NCBI RefSeq assembly: GCF_907165205.1
Contig: NC_058198.1
Span: 6,115,001-6,179,000, forward strand
Direction of reading: 5' to 3'
Source of the DNA: Coccinella septempunctata
Lineage: Eukaryota; Arthropoda; Insecta; Coleoptera; Coccinellidae
DNA: 64,000 nt
Below the pieces are notes generated by a model. The model worked only from the letters and a program-made list of their open reading frames with translations. It searched no databases and had not been told where the DNA came from. Position numbers and translations under genes: made by a program. Positions 48,366 through 59,653 of the stretch are shown piece by piece. Positions within the stretch are counted from its first letter, which is position 1. Every line of letters begins with the position of its first letter.

Positions 48366-51300
48366 CAGTTCCTTCTTGTAAATCATAGTTCCCTCTCCCA
48401 AAAAGTCAGGTAGTGAGTGAAAACGTGCGAAAATCCGTGGTTTTTCACATTCGCTCCCATATATCCGTCATATTGAAAAGTATACGCTAAAAGCCAACAG
48501 CTTTTTATCGACTTCATTCATCCCCCCGTCGTTTTCCACTTTTCACAATATGATGTAGATAATCCAACGGTATAATGGCTATTCAAAGTTGATAGTCGGG
48601 CTAATTGAACATCAGAAGGGAAAGCGTTCACCTTTGAACCGACACGTCGTCCGAAGGCCAGTCCGGTAGTGTGCTTTCATAGTCCCAATTTTTTCATGGC
48701 GGCCGGATTCGTTCACTCGAATGGAAACAGCAATCAGGGGACTGATTTATGTAACAACTCGTTAACGGTAAATTGGTTCCTGCGAAGTAAACATTTCGTT
48801 TAAATGAAGCGATGGTGTCAAGTTATTATCGTTTTCCAAGGACCCTTGATGAACTTCACTCGGATCGAATACCATTATGAATCAGACTGCGGGTGCAGAA
48901 TGGCGAATGCGCCACGCGGTTACAGACGTCCCCTGTGTACGTGTTTGACTATGATTTTGCCACGAAAAGTTTCGTAATTGGACACGAAATCAAACACAAT
49001 TTTGAACTTTTGAATTGAACATTCCCGAAGATATCCGTAAGAGATATTCTTCAATTTTTTCCGACCTGATTCTGAAGGATTTGGCATTATCTTTCCCACT
49101 AAACGCCGCATTGAAATCATCATTTTATTCTAGTTGAAGATGATCGATTTCATTTGCTGAAATAGGCGCTGTCGATTACAGAAAGAAACAACTAGTAAAA
49201 TAAAAATTATCAGATGGTGTAGACAAATCCACTTTTATTTTCGATCTATCACCATCCTACGTCACCAAAATGACCTGGCTATAATTTCAGATTACTTAAT
49301 TCGGTTTCTTTCGCTCCGACTAAGTCAGAGGGACATTTGGAGGGGGCACAATCACAGGAATTGCGTCTCCTCCGAGAGAGGCAAAGATACCGTCACAAAT
49401 AAAAGAGCTTTGTAGGTTAAAAAGGATTCAAGTATCAAATTAATTCTGTACCTTTTCGGGACGCTCCCCCTCAGGTGAAATGAATTCGTTCAGAAAGAAT
49501 TATATTCACTTAACCTTGTTTATTATAATGAAGGGGAATTACGCCAGTGGAAATGTATACGTCGATATTGAGATAAATATAATCGAAATTCTGTTCCTTT
49601 GGAGGGGATTTTGTGAAATCTCGGAGTAATTAGAGCAACCATTGCATCTGAACCCTCTTATTGGATAGCAATTATTGTTCGAGGATCGGCTACTGTTATG
49701 CTGCTCATGCATGCAAAGTCTGAAGAACAAAGCTGGGTAAATTGAGGTTAGGTGAAAAAGAATTATGTTCACCATTATGATCCCGGAAATGGTAATTAAC
49801 GAATCTGAACAATTATATTCACTGGCTCTTGAATTAGGATCGTTTCATTCATTCCTCACTGTGAACTACATTCATTTTTCATTTAGTCTATCCAAATATT
49901 CAGAAGAATTTCTTTCGAACAGAAAATCTGGTGCAAAAATCGAAAATAAATTATTCAATATGTCGCTGATAAAAATTACATCCCAGACAACCACTTCCGG
50001 TAATATTCCAAGTCAGACTTTCATCTCAGCTTTGTGTTAACAGCTTGCAAGTGCAGAAGCTGTAGTTTTTACTCCCCTTTCATTTGAGAAGACTTTTCGT
50101 ATCTTTGGAGGGATTTGGATCGAGTGGAATAGTCGCAAGCTTTTGTTCACTTATGCTTGTTTTCTAAGCGCATCAATAAAAAACGTCAGAGCATAGAAGT
50201 AGCCAAACTCCACCTACACATCGCTAATCGAGCGTTACTATCAACATACCCGTGAAATCCGTCTACAGACAAACTTCCTCGGGGAACTGAAAAAAAAAGG
50301 GTACTTCAGAAACTTCGTCGGACTGAAAGCGAGCCGAGTCAAGCTTCTGTCCCAAATTGTGACGGGGACTTTACAATATATTTTCTAATTTCAATTTCAA
50401 AGGATGACACAGTTCAAGGGCCCTCTGCGATTCATTCTCGAATTAAAATAATGAAAGTTTTAGTCGAGGAAGTAAGCGAGGCAGTATTCGTCCGTTAAAG
50501 GGAGTTTCAGATTTTTTCCTATTAAATTTGTTGATTTTTGAATGTCATTTGTCCCGAAGAAAAGTATCCAGCCACATAATGGAAGAAGAACCGTGTGGTG
50601 AACATTGGAATTCCAATTATGATCGGAGTATTCATCATCCTTCTAATGAAATATCGTGAAAACTGAGCAACCAATTGAATGAATCTCTTGTTCGATGTCA
50701 TATTATTGAAAAATAAAAGGCATCACTTTTTTGGTCTTCCTTTTAGTGAACGGAGTAATCTGACCTCCTGACACTATCTTTCATATCAGTTATGAAGTTA
50801 CTGGAACAAGTTAATCCAGGTTGCTTAGCACTTCTGTTCGTGTTCCTAATTTAATGACTTCGCCTCCGTAATATTTACTCATTGCTGCCTGACAAACAAT
50901 TGTAACGCTACGGGAAATACGGATTTTAGTAGCGACAGAAGGCCACTCCTTTGAGAAAAATCCAAACCTACACGTAGCTACTGAACTCTGAGCGGAGGAA
51001 AATTGTAATTTCCTCCGTATATTAGTATTAGTAATATGAATTTCGCCAGAAATTTGTTTCACTTATATGCGCAAACTGTTATTTGATATATTAATATGGA
51101 AATAGAGTGCTTCGGATAATTGCTCTTTGAAATTACTTATTATATATCACAGAAACGTTAGGCAGAATACAATGGAAATCGTCATTAGAAGCATGTTTGG
51201 AAAACAACGAAAGATGAACTCGGAAAAGCGAGGAAATTGACGTAGGTTTTGTTTGTGGAATTAAACGAAGAATTTTACGAGGTGAAAAAACAAGTTATTT

Positions 51301-52902
51301 AAATGAACAGTTTGTGGATGTTTGGAGTTATAGACACGAAAATGAATCAATAACTAATGTATGAGGATTAGAAGCGAATATGTAATTCCAAAATAGAAAT
51401 ATTGTCAGTAGTTGTGGCTTTGAGGTGGGCTCTAGATAAGTTTTCACGTTTTTGGGTGGGAAAAATAGAAAATTCTCATCGAATTATCCATTGAATTAGA
51501 ATTTTTCACAAAACCATTAGAATTTGATGTATTTTTCATAAGATATATGGTATATCTGATATGATATGGGAATTTTGATGATGATTATGAACAAATTATC
51601 GATAAACACTGAGTTTATCAATGGAAAAAGCTTGAAAGTGAAGGTTTACTCATAAAAGGATTAATAAAATGAAGATATTCGTAAATCATGGTTTTTCGAC
51701 AATTTCAAGAACCCATTTACATCCCACCGTATGTCAGGCAAATAATCGAAACGAGGCATTCATAAAAGCCCAACTTACAACGCAATATTTTATATCATAT
51801 TGCCGCTTTTTGTTATTTCGCGTCTACATTCACCTCCTGCTTGATCTTATATATGCATGACCAAAAGAGCAGCAAAAATCACGCCACATACGAGATTTTC
51901 GCATTAATCTTTCCTCCTTCCTCCCCCAGCTCCCATGAAGAATTCAGAGACTTGAAATATTACCAACATTAAGACCTGAAAATTCGAATTATATTTACTG
52001 TGCAGCGGTTGTGGCATAATTCGCATCTCCAACTTCGTTTCCTTCTTAAATTAGAAGCGTCGATTCTGAATTTCTGAATGAATATGGATTAAATATACAT
52101 GATCGTCCAGAAGACTTTGATTATCAGAGAAAGCTACAATTTTCAGGAAAAATCTGACATCTTCCAAGGAACGAAATAACTAGTAAATTCAGTCGTAAAG
52201 GAAGTTGATTCCACGAAGAATTCAACGGAGAAGAAAGCACAAAAGTAGTTCACATTCATCAGAATCGTACAGACATTGAAGATTGAAGCATTGAACTCCT
52301 ACGACATAATACGACTACAGTTAAGGCCAGACAAGATGCAGATGTGAAAGGAGATGAAATTATCAGCATTCGCCAGATTAAGAGTGAAAAGAAGCCATTT
52401 TCTATAACTTAGTTAAGACTAGATAGATCGAAATAAAATCAATAATTGTCAACTGACTACTGTGACAGAATATGCTTCAGGAAATAACTGTCCCACCTCT
52501 TTCAGAGAAAAACGCAGTCGGTCTATTGACACGAAGCTCGTAAATCAGCAAAAATACGAAAACGGTACATGCTCCGTAAACTGGAGAACAAATCGCAAAC
52601 TTGGCAATTTTCCTATGGTTTTCCATACATCAAATTCGTACGGAATGTACGTCGCTAGAAATCGATACAAGTCACATATCCAAAACGGGGATAAAACTCC
52701 AGATTTTGATATCGTCTCACTTTGGATATTTGTTACGACCCTACTGGAATTACCTCGAATTCGATCGATGACAGTGGCGTAACGGTCGACGTGGAGTGAG
52801 TAAAACGGCCATATCGGTACAGGAAATACTGAAAATAGGGGGTGTTTAAGGGTACTCCAACGATTTTTTCCTTTTGGACGCTTTCAACAGAAAATAGGTA
52901 TG
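48366..52902. other. No supported gene; AT-rich non-coding DNA
   Basis: The longest frames are 106 codons (52462-52782, plus) and 91 codons (49765-50040, plus), both unrecognised. No repeats or element ends were found here. Confidence 0.45.
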
Positions 52903-52904
52903 TA

Positions 52905-54352
52905 CAGGGTGGGCAAAATTCGTTGTCTACTGAGGGGATCTCGAGAACTATAGCAGCTAGAAGAAAACCGACGACACATTCTCGAGCTCTTTTTTCTTGA
53001 CTAATCCAAAGCTGAAAACAGATCCAGCCTAACGTTCATAAATTTTGAGTTATGAACGAAAATTGAGAAATTGTCATTTTCAATGAAGCTGAATAACTCT
53101 TTTATTTGAACTCTTATTCGAAATCCGTTGTTACATTCTACAGGCACTTTTTTATGAGGAATTCGAATATGATATCATTAAATTTTTTGATCCAGTCATT
53201 TTCGAAATACGACAGGGATTTCCGATTTTTCAAATGTAAACTATAGTTGAAAATTTTCTCATTCTGCTGCAATTTTTTTGCTGATTTCAAAAATGTATCA
53301 TATGTTGCTATTCACATTGATATAACATAAAAAAAAAATTCAGTACTTTTTCCTGCTTTTCGATTTACTGTTGAATTTTTAGTAGGCTGGCGTAACCATA
53401 GCAACCGTTGAATATGCATTATATTTTTTGAACCTGAGCCTCTATGATTGAAATCACGGATTGCTGAATAAATATTTCGATGATTAATTTGCCATCATTT
53501 GTTCTCGCGATGTTTGGCATGCTTATCTTACGATGGTTCTCAATTCGAATACTACCGTGGACAGACGTACCTATTTTTCATCATCTTACTTTTGTAAAAA
53601 TCATAATTATAGATAGCTTTAGTATTTTATTTATTTTACTGACTCTTTGAGTTTCTTTCATGAATTGAATAACGATAATTGAATAAATTTTCTTCTTTAA
53701 TAGTCAGACGAAAGTCTTTTACTCTCTTTTAAAGGATATCGATCTCGATATATAAAAGAAATAATTATTCGACAGTCTGTGATTCCTATCACACAAGGTT
53801 GAGTTCACATAGGATTATGTGGAGTTCACAAACCATAATGCATTTTCAACGGTCGCTATGGTTACGCTAGCCTACTAAAAATTCAACAGTGAATCGAAAA
53901 GCAGGAAAAAGTATTGAATTTTCTTTCTTATGTTATATTCATGTGAATAGCGACATATGATACATTTTTGAAATCAGCAAAAAAATTGCAGCAGAATGAA
54001 AGGACTTTCAACTATAGTTTACATTTGAAAAATCAGAAATCCCTGTCGTATCTCGAAAATGAATGGATCAAAAAATTTTACAATATCATATTTGAATTCC
54101 TCATAAAAAAGTGCCTGTAGAATGTAACAACGGATTTTGAATACGAGTTCAAATAAAAGAGTTATTCAGCTTCATTGAAAATGACAATTTCTAATTTTCG
54201 TTCATAACTCAAAATCTATGAACGTTAGGCTGGATCTGTTTTCAGTTTTGGATTAGTCAAGAAAAAAGAGCTCGAGAATGTGTCGTCGGTTTTCTTCTAG
54301 CTGCTATAGTTCTCGAGATCTCTTCAGTAGACAACGAATTTTGCCCACCCTG
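52905..54352. mobile_element. 1.45-kb foldback transposon with about 518-bp inverted arms
   Basis: The left arm (52905 to about 53422) and right arm (about 53835 to 54352) are reverse complements. I count by eye about 30 differences over 518 bp, plus small indels (about 94% identity). Both ends read CAGGGTGGGCAAAATTCG inward from a flanking TA (52903-52904, 54353-54354), the target duplication of Tc1/mariner-type insertion. The 412-bp centre is AT-rich with no frame worth calling and carries AGTTCACA twice near its right side. No transposase is present, so it is non-autonomous. A transcript across it would fold into a very long duplex. Confidence 0.9.
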
Positions 54353-54354
54353 TA

Positions 54355-57309
54355 CACACTTCAAAGTCAACGCATTCGCCATTTTGCAACGCTGGAGCTC
54401 TTCACACAGCATAAACCTAATGTGATATAGGAACTGATTATAGATCACTATACGTATTGCGTAGGAGCAATGGTATCATTCAAAAAACAATTCCTCTGTA
54501 GCATGAAACTCGTTGTCCTTTCTCTTTTGAAGTAAACATTCCCCTTCCAATAACCCACGCGCTAAACGAATTAATTTTGTAAATGGAAAACTCGTTTATA
54601 ACAGGCGTTGAAAGATGCCGGCCATACTTTTATGCCGAAATAATCCTTCACAATCAAACGCCTCGAAAGTTTCTACACAGTCGCCAATTAAGAAAGTTGT
54701 AGATGTAAAGCCAAAACAAGTAACGAAATTCATTTAAGTTCAAGATATTCATATTTTAGAAGCTAACCCAACAAAAGTTCCATAAACGTTCACAGGCCCG
54801 GTCAAAAAATAATCAAAGAAGAGAAACTTACTTCGGAGTTCGCAACTTATTTGCATTTTGTGGTGGTCAGTGTTACAGAGAGACAGTGCACAGCATTGAA
54901 AAGGATAAATGGGTCAACATCCACTCAGACATAAAGAGTTCTCGACATGAAAGGAAAAGATTCAGCTGACTGCAGTATATATCCACATATATTCAGCGTT
55001 GAGTAAATCCAATGAGAAAAGTATCGTTGAGACTGAAAGTTAGGAAAGTACATTATGCGAGCCTGCAAATAGTTTATGAAATGTCGAAATCGCAATAAAA
55101 CTAGAATATTAAGTACACAACTATGAAATTACATGGTTGTCATTCTGATTTGAGAGCTTTAATGAAGCTCGATAAGACATATTTTAAATAGGAATGTAGA
55201 TACTCAATAAATATCAGTGGAACAATACATCTCATAAATTAGTGCTGTCAAGACCTTACTAGCACATCCTTTTTGGAAATTTTCAAGGTGGTTCTCATTT
55301 TTATGAGGCAGTCCATGTTTTTTGATCTGGTGGGGAAACAAGTAATTTCAGTATCGTGAAAATAGAAGAATATTCCAGGTAAAGTAGATTTGTGTATGGC
55401 GATTTCCACTAAAAGTCAGAAGGTACTTAAAGTATCACACAGGGTATCTGTGAACATCTACGGGATTCTCAAATGAGATATGCTTTTCAATTATATCAAA
55501 AGAGTTATGTTACAATGAGAAAGAAAGAAGAAAAAGGATTTCTCATTATTCCGTCTTCACCCCTTTTTCCCTATTCAAATTTCAAGGGTAAACCTTCCCA
55601 TCCCATGTGTAGGGGTTAGAAGTGAAAGGGCTTCAAAAAATTACGGGTCTGAGCACCCATTTGCTTTTGATTTATCATGTTCAGAATACAACACCTTTGC
55701 CATGTCGATGAAAATAGAAATGAATTTTTATAGCATTATTTCTAAAATACAAAGGAATTTGATGGAAAAGCCAATGAAATTTTAATACCGTTATAATTAC
55801 TAAAAACTGATGTCTCGAAGGAAAATAAAGGTATGAATTAAGCTTCAATATTTAAAGATGGTGCTCGCTCCCATTTGTTCCGGAAAAGTTCAAGAGGAGA
55901 ATTGTGAACAAACTTGATTTCTGTTGGGCGAAGGCTCATTAATCATGTAATTCATTGATTTCTTTTTCTTGTTGTTACATTTTTTTGTACTCGACGAGAA
56001 GCAATGATAGAAGCTTCTAAAATGCAAGCTTAAACAGTGAGGCAACTGGGATCTTTTCCGAGAAATTTATGTTATTTTATCTGTTTAGTTCTTTAAAATT
56101 GTTCCTCTGTATGATGCACCTTGCATTTATGTATTTCTCATTCGTATGTGCTGTATTCACTCTACATATTATATGTTTCCACGAACGAGCTTTATAACTT
56201 CATTTCCACTGGTCATGATCATTAAAACTTTTATTTCTTTTTCTTGTGTCCCTGTAATTGAAACTACTCAACTTTCTGAGGTTCAATGGAAATAATCGAG
56301 GTAATAAGCACTCTAGTTCTCACTCTGTTAATCTGCCATAACCATAGGTAAACAATTGTAAATCCTGGCATTTATATTGGAAGAATATACCGACAAAATG
56401 CTGCGGATTTTGACAATCTGATAGTGTGTTTACCCTATTTTGCTTGCATTTAGTTCCAGATGCGATCCAGGCAGTCTCAACCGAAAAATCACCGGCCAAA
56501 GATGCCTCCCAAGATAACAGTACGGACACAGGTTTAATGTAGACGTTTCGGTGCGCATACAAAACCGATAAGGGCTTTGAGACAGCGTTACGCCCCTGGT
56601 AGATATATATAACACATCGATAAGCCGGTTGACTTGAAGTCGCCATGTACCACAAAATTCAAAACACGTATCCCCAGTCTCCACCGCATATCCTATGAAC
56701 ATACATGTTGGGAGTTTTCCTTCTAGAGTACCTGACAGTCTCCAGTTCTGTTCGCTGTAATTATTGCCGGCACGAATTCGCAATAATTATACGGTTTTCC
56801 AGGCGTTGGAAACCTGGATTTCTTCATTCGGTGGGACGACCTCAATGCGGTTCCCTCGTTACAGACAAAGGAATATTGACCCTATTTGCTTAATTTCAAC
56901 TATGCGCTGAAAATGGCCATGAAAGAACACATCGCAGGATGCGATTCCCAACGTCTTGAGATTGCCAACCGACCTCTGGAGCGAACGTTCCCCGATCTTA
57001 TCATTTTATTAGCATAAACAGCAATTCCGGTTTTCTTCTTGTTTACACAACAAGCTTCGGGAGTTACAAAACTTGATACGGAATATCGGCGTTGAAATAC
57101 GTCCTTCAGTTCGGCCAATTTCATATTTTACCACAGGTTCACATTGTAATCCAATATTAGGTTCTACACCAGACAAGTGATGAAAACCAGTCATCGACAG
57201 CGTCATATCAATATTTATCGTTCAGGAAACTATCAGAATTTTCAAATTTTTTCAATTCTGGCTCCTATAAATTCCTATTCAACAGAATTTCTTGCATTGT
57301 CTAGGCATG
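54355..57309. other. No supported gene; AT-rich non-coding DNA
   Basis: Two overlapping minus-strand frames of 111 and 117 codons (56320-56783) have no recognised domain. Nothing else was identified. Confidence 0.4.
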
Positions 57310-57480
57310 GTAAGGCATACAAAAGGATTTAGGACGAATCAAAGGAGCTTGTGCTCCTCCCCTGGCAAGTGTGTCGACTTCTTCATAACCTTCGATTGAC
57401 CAGGCTTGACAGACCCTGTTATTCCTGCCTACTTCGTTGAATTTTTTCGGCATTCCCAAACCATCATAGAATCAATGACA
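57310..57480 (-). pseudogene. LINE RNase H fragment
   Basis: The minus strand reads MVWECRK followed, after a frame change, by EVGRNNRVCQAW and then WSIEGYEEVDTLARGGAQAP. The final part matches the RNase H pattern in which a glycine and an E-x-x-D-x-LA motif follow the W-x-x-GH region of LINE-encoded RNase H domains. The N-terminal part is closely related to the fragment at 21600-21660. Sequence up to about 57790 on the same strand may be older parts of the same insertion, but I could not align it. Limits are approximate. Confidence 0.55.
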
Positions 57481-59310
57481 TGGGAGCTCGGTGCTTTGAT
57501 CGCAACCTAAATGTATCACTTTGACGAATTAATGTTAGTTTTCTTCTAGGTTTCCACCCATCTTTCCATTACAGATGTTTATGCCTAGTGATGGTGAGCA
57601 TCTGGGACCAGACAACATAATGATAATTCTTCTGAGAATAAGGTATTCATTTCTACTCAGTATCGTAGTAAATGCTTCCTCAATGCTGGTTTTCTTAATC
57701 TTCTCGTCACTAGGAAGATACGCTAGAGAGGCCCAGGCTCTCTGATTGCTCATTCTCCCATTAACCGTACCTTTCCTGAGTAGTCTCATGGGCTAATCTA
57801 TCTACAACAAGATGAAGACTTGCCCTAGTTGGCCACTCTCTCATAGCTCCAGTGTGGCAAACACGGGCTTGCCTTTGTATTCTATTGAAAGTTTTCCTCG
57901 TACTGTTCTAGCATTGGCGTGCCTGACTTATTTCAAGCATGCACCTCTGGGGATTATTAGGAAAAAATAAATAAATTTTCTGCCAGCTGATGATGTTTGT
58001 TCACTTATCAATATTAGTTTCCTGAAACTGCCTCACGATTCCTAGAGCTGAAAAATCTTGCATGTTCTTGGTTGAGTATTTTTTCCCATCCACATCTGTG
58101 CATTATATTTAGAATATCTGTTCAACGAAAGAATCTCCGTGTCAAGAACAAATTCATAGTCACCCACAAGGAAAGTTCGAAAAGAAATCTGAATCACAAT
58201 GACATCGGTAGCGGCAGAAACATCGAGCCTACGATTTAAACGGTTTCGAAAGAAACCCCTCGCACATTGTCCGCCCGGTCCTTATTTAAGTCGAAAAAAA
58301 ATTCTCATCCCCGGGAATTTCTCCCTTTTTAAATTCCCGAGAAAGAAATTCTTATTTCATAACAAGAAACTTCCAATTCCTATCAGATTACAGGAAGGGG
58401 GAAATTTCCAATTGTGTAACCAGAAATAGGAACTTACTTCACTTTAATACCGTATTGTTATTTTCACAATGGGATATCTTTATTACACTCGGTAGGCGCC
58501 AGATCTTGAAAACAAACAGAATTATTATCTCGCTTGGTGGCGAGCTAAGTAGCCAACTGTTTAATTCAGAATTTGTTCCTGAATTATAATCTCCTCAGAA
58601 TGTTAGGCGGCCCTTCTTGCCCGTTTCCCGGAAATATCAAGGCATAACAAATTAATTTTCATTAGGGCAAAGCCCCTAATTCTGAATAACGGTGTACTGC
58701 ATGGAATTCGATGCGGCTAGTTATCGTGGATTCGTTAATGCCACCAACTCGAATTTTAATGAATAACTTGTCAACAATTTTCATCCGGACACGTATGGAT
58801 AAATCCAGTCGCTTCGTGTATTTATAAGCAAAAACTGCCCATTTTAATTGCCTCGTTAATATATCTTTCACGTCACCTAATAAATATTGTTCGAAACGCC
58901 AGAAAAATGTCAAATAATTTACTGCCATAAAATCATCCGAATCCTAATGTCTCTTCCATGCATTGATCATACGGATTTAATATCAAGTATTAGAAATTTT
59001 TATGGATAATACTAACAAACACATATAATATCATCTATTCAAGATGATCTCCCTACATTTAAATCATATAGCATTCGTACACTACCTTTCATACATTCAT
59101 CAATCCCCAAAAACATCAATTCCTCCATCGACCACTTCACTGATGAAGAAACAATACAAGAAAAAGTATCAGATGATATGAGAACTATTATCCTGATAAA
59201 AATCTCCCACGTTATAATAACACTTCTTGCTCAATAGTGTTCAATAGCTTTCCCAAACTAGATTTTCGTCAGAATATCGAGAAAAATTAATTCTGTCTTT
59301 GCTTGCTGTA
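57481..59310. other. No supported gene
   Basis: An 84-codon frame at 57535-57789 (minus) and an 88-codon frame at 58662-58928 (minus) are unrecognised. Short purine/pyrimidine-biased stretches occur near 58290-58430. Confidence 0.4.
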
Positions 59311-59458
59311 TACAGGGTGTCAGGATTTAACGTTCATATATTTCAGGGGGTGATACCAGAGGTCTAAATATGAAGAAAAATGAATATCAACTTAGATCTT
59401 AAAACGCATCCCAGGATCCCTAGAGCATCTTTAACATGACGTCCAAAATCCAAACAAT

Positions 59459-59460
<2 letters not shown>
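59311..59460 (+). mobile_element. Left end of an older TACAGGGTG-type element, split by a LINE
   Basis: TACAGGGTGTCAGGATTTAA at 59311 has the terminal form seen in many non-autonomous insect DNA transposons and resembles the ends of the foldback at 52903. The sequence runs to 59460, where the LINE tail begins. The text beyond the LINE (from 62240, GCAGTAGCTTCGTC onward) would be its continuation. No right terminal repeat was found, so this is tentative. Confidence 0.4.

Positions 59461-59489
<29 letters not shown>
59461..59489. repeat. (ATTT)n microsatellite forming the LINE 3' tail
   Basis: About seven ATTT units on the plus strand, directly downstream of the LINE 3' UTR on the minus strand. 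Such short tails are typical of CR1/Jockey-type elements. Confidence 0.9.
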
Positions 59490-59494
<5 letters not shown>

Positions 59495-59653
59495 CTACAT
59501 CCAACAGGCAAATGCCCAATTACAGGTGTATACAATAAACCAATACATACAGGTATACCTACATATATGTATAATAATGCCTCAAGCCGTCGCCAGTCGA
59601 GGCTATGGATTATGAGCCAAAAATCACAAAAAAAAAAACAAACAAACAAAAGA

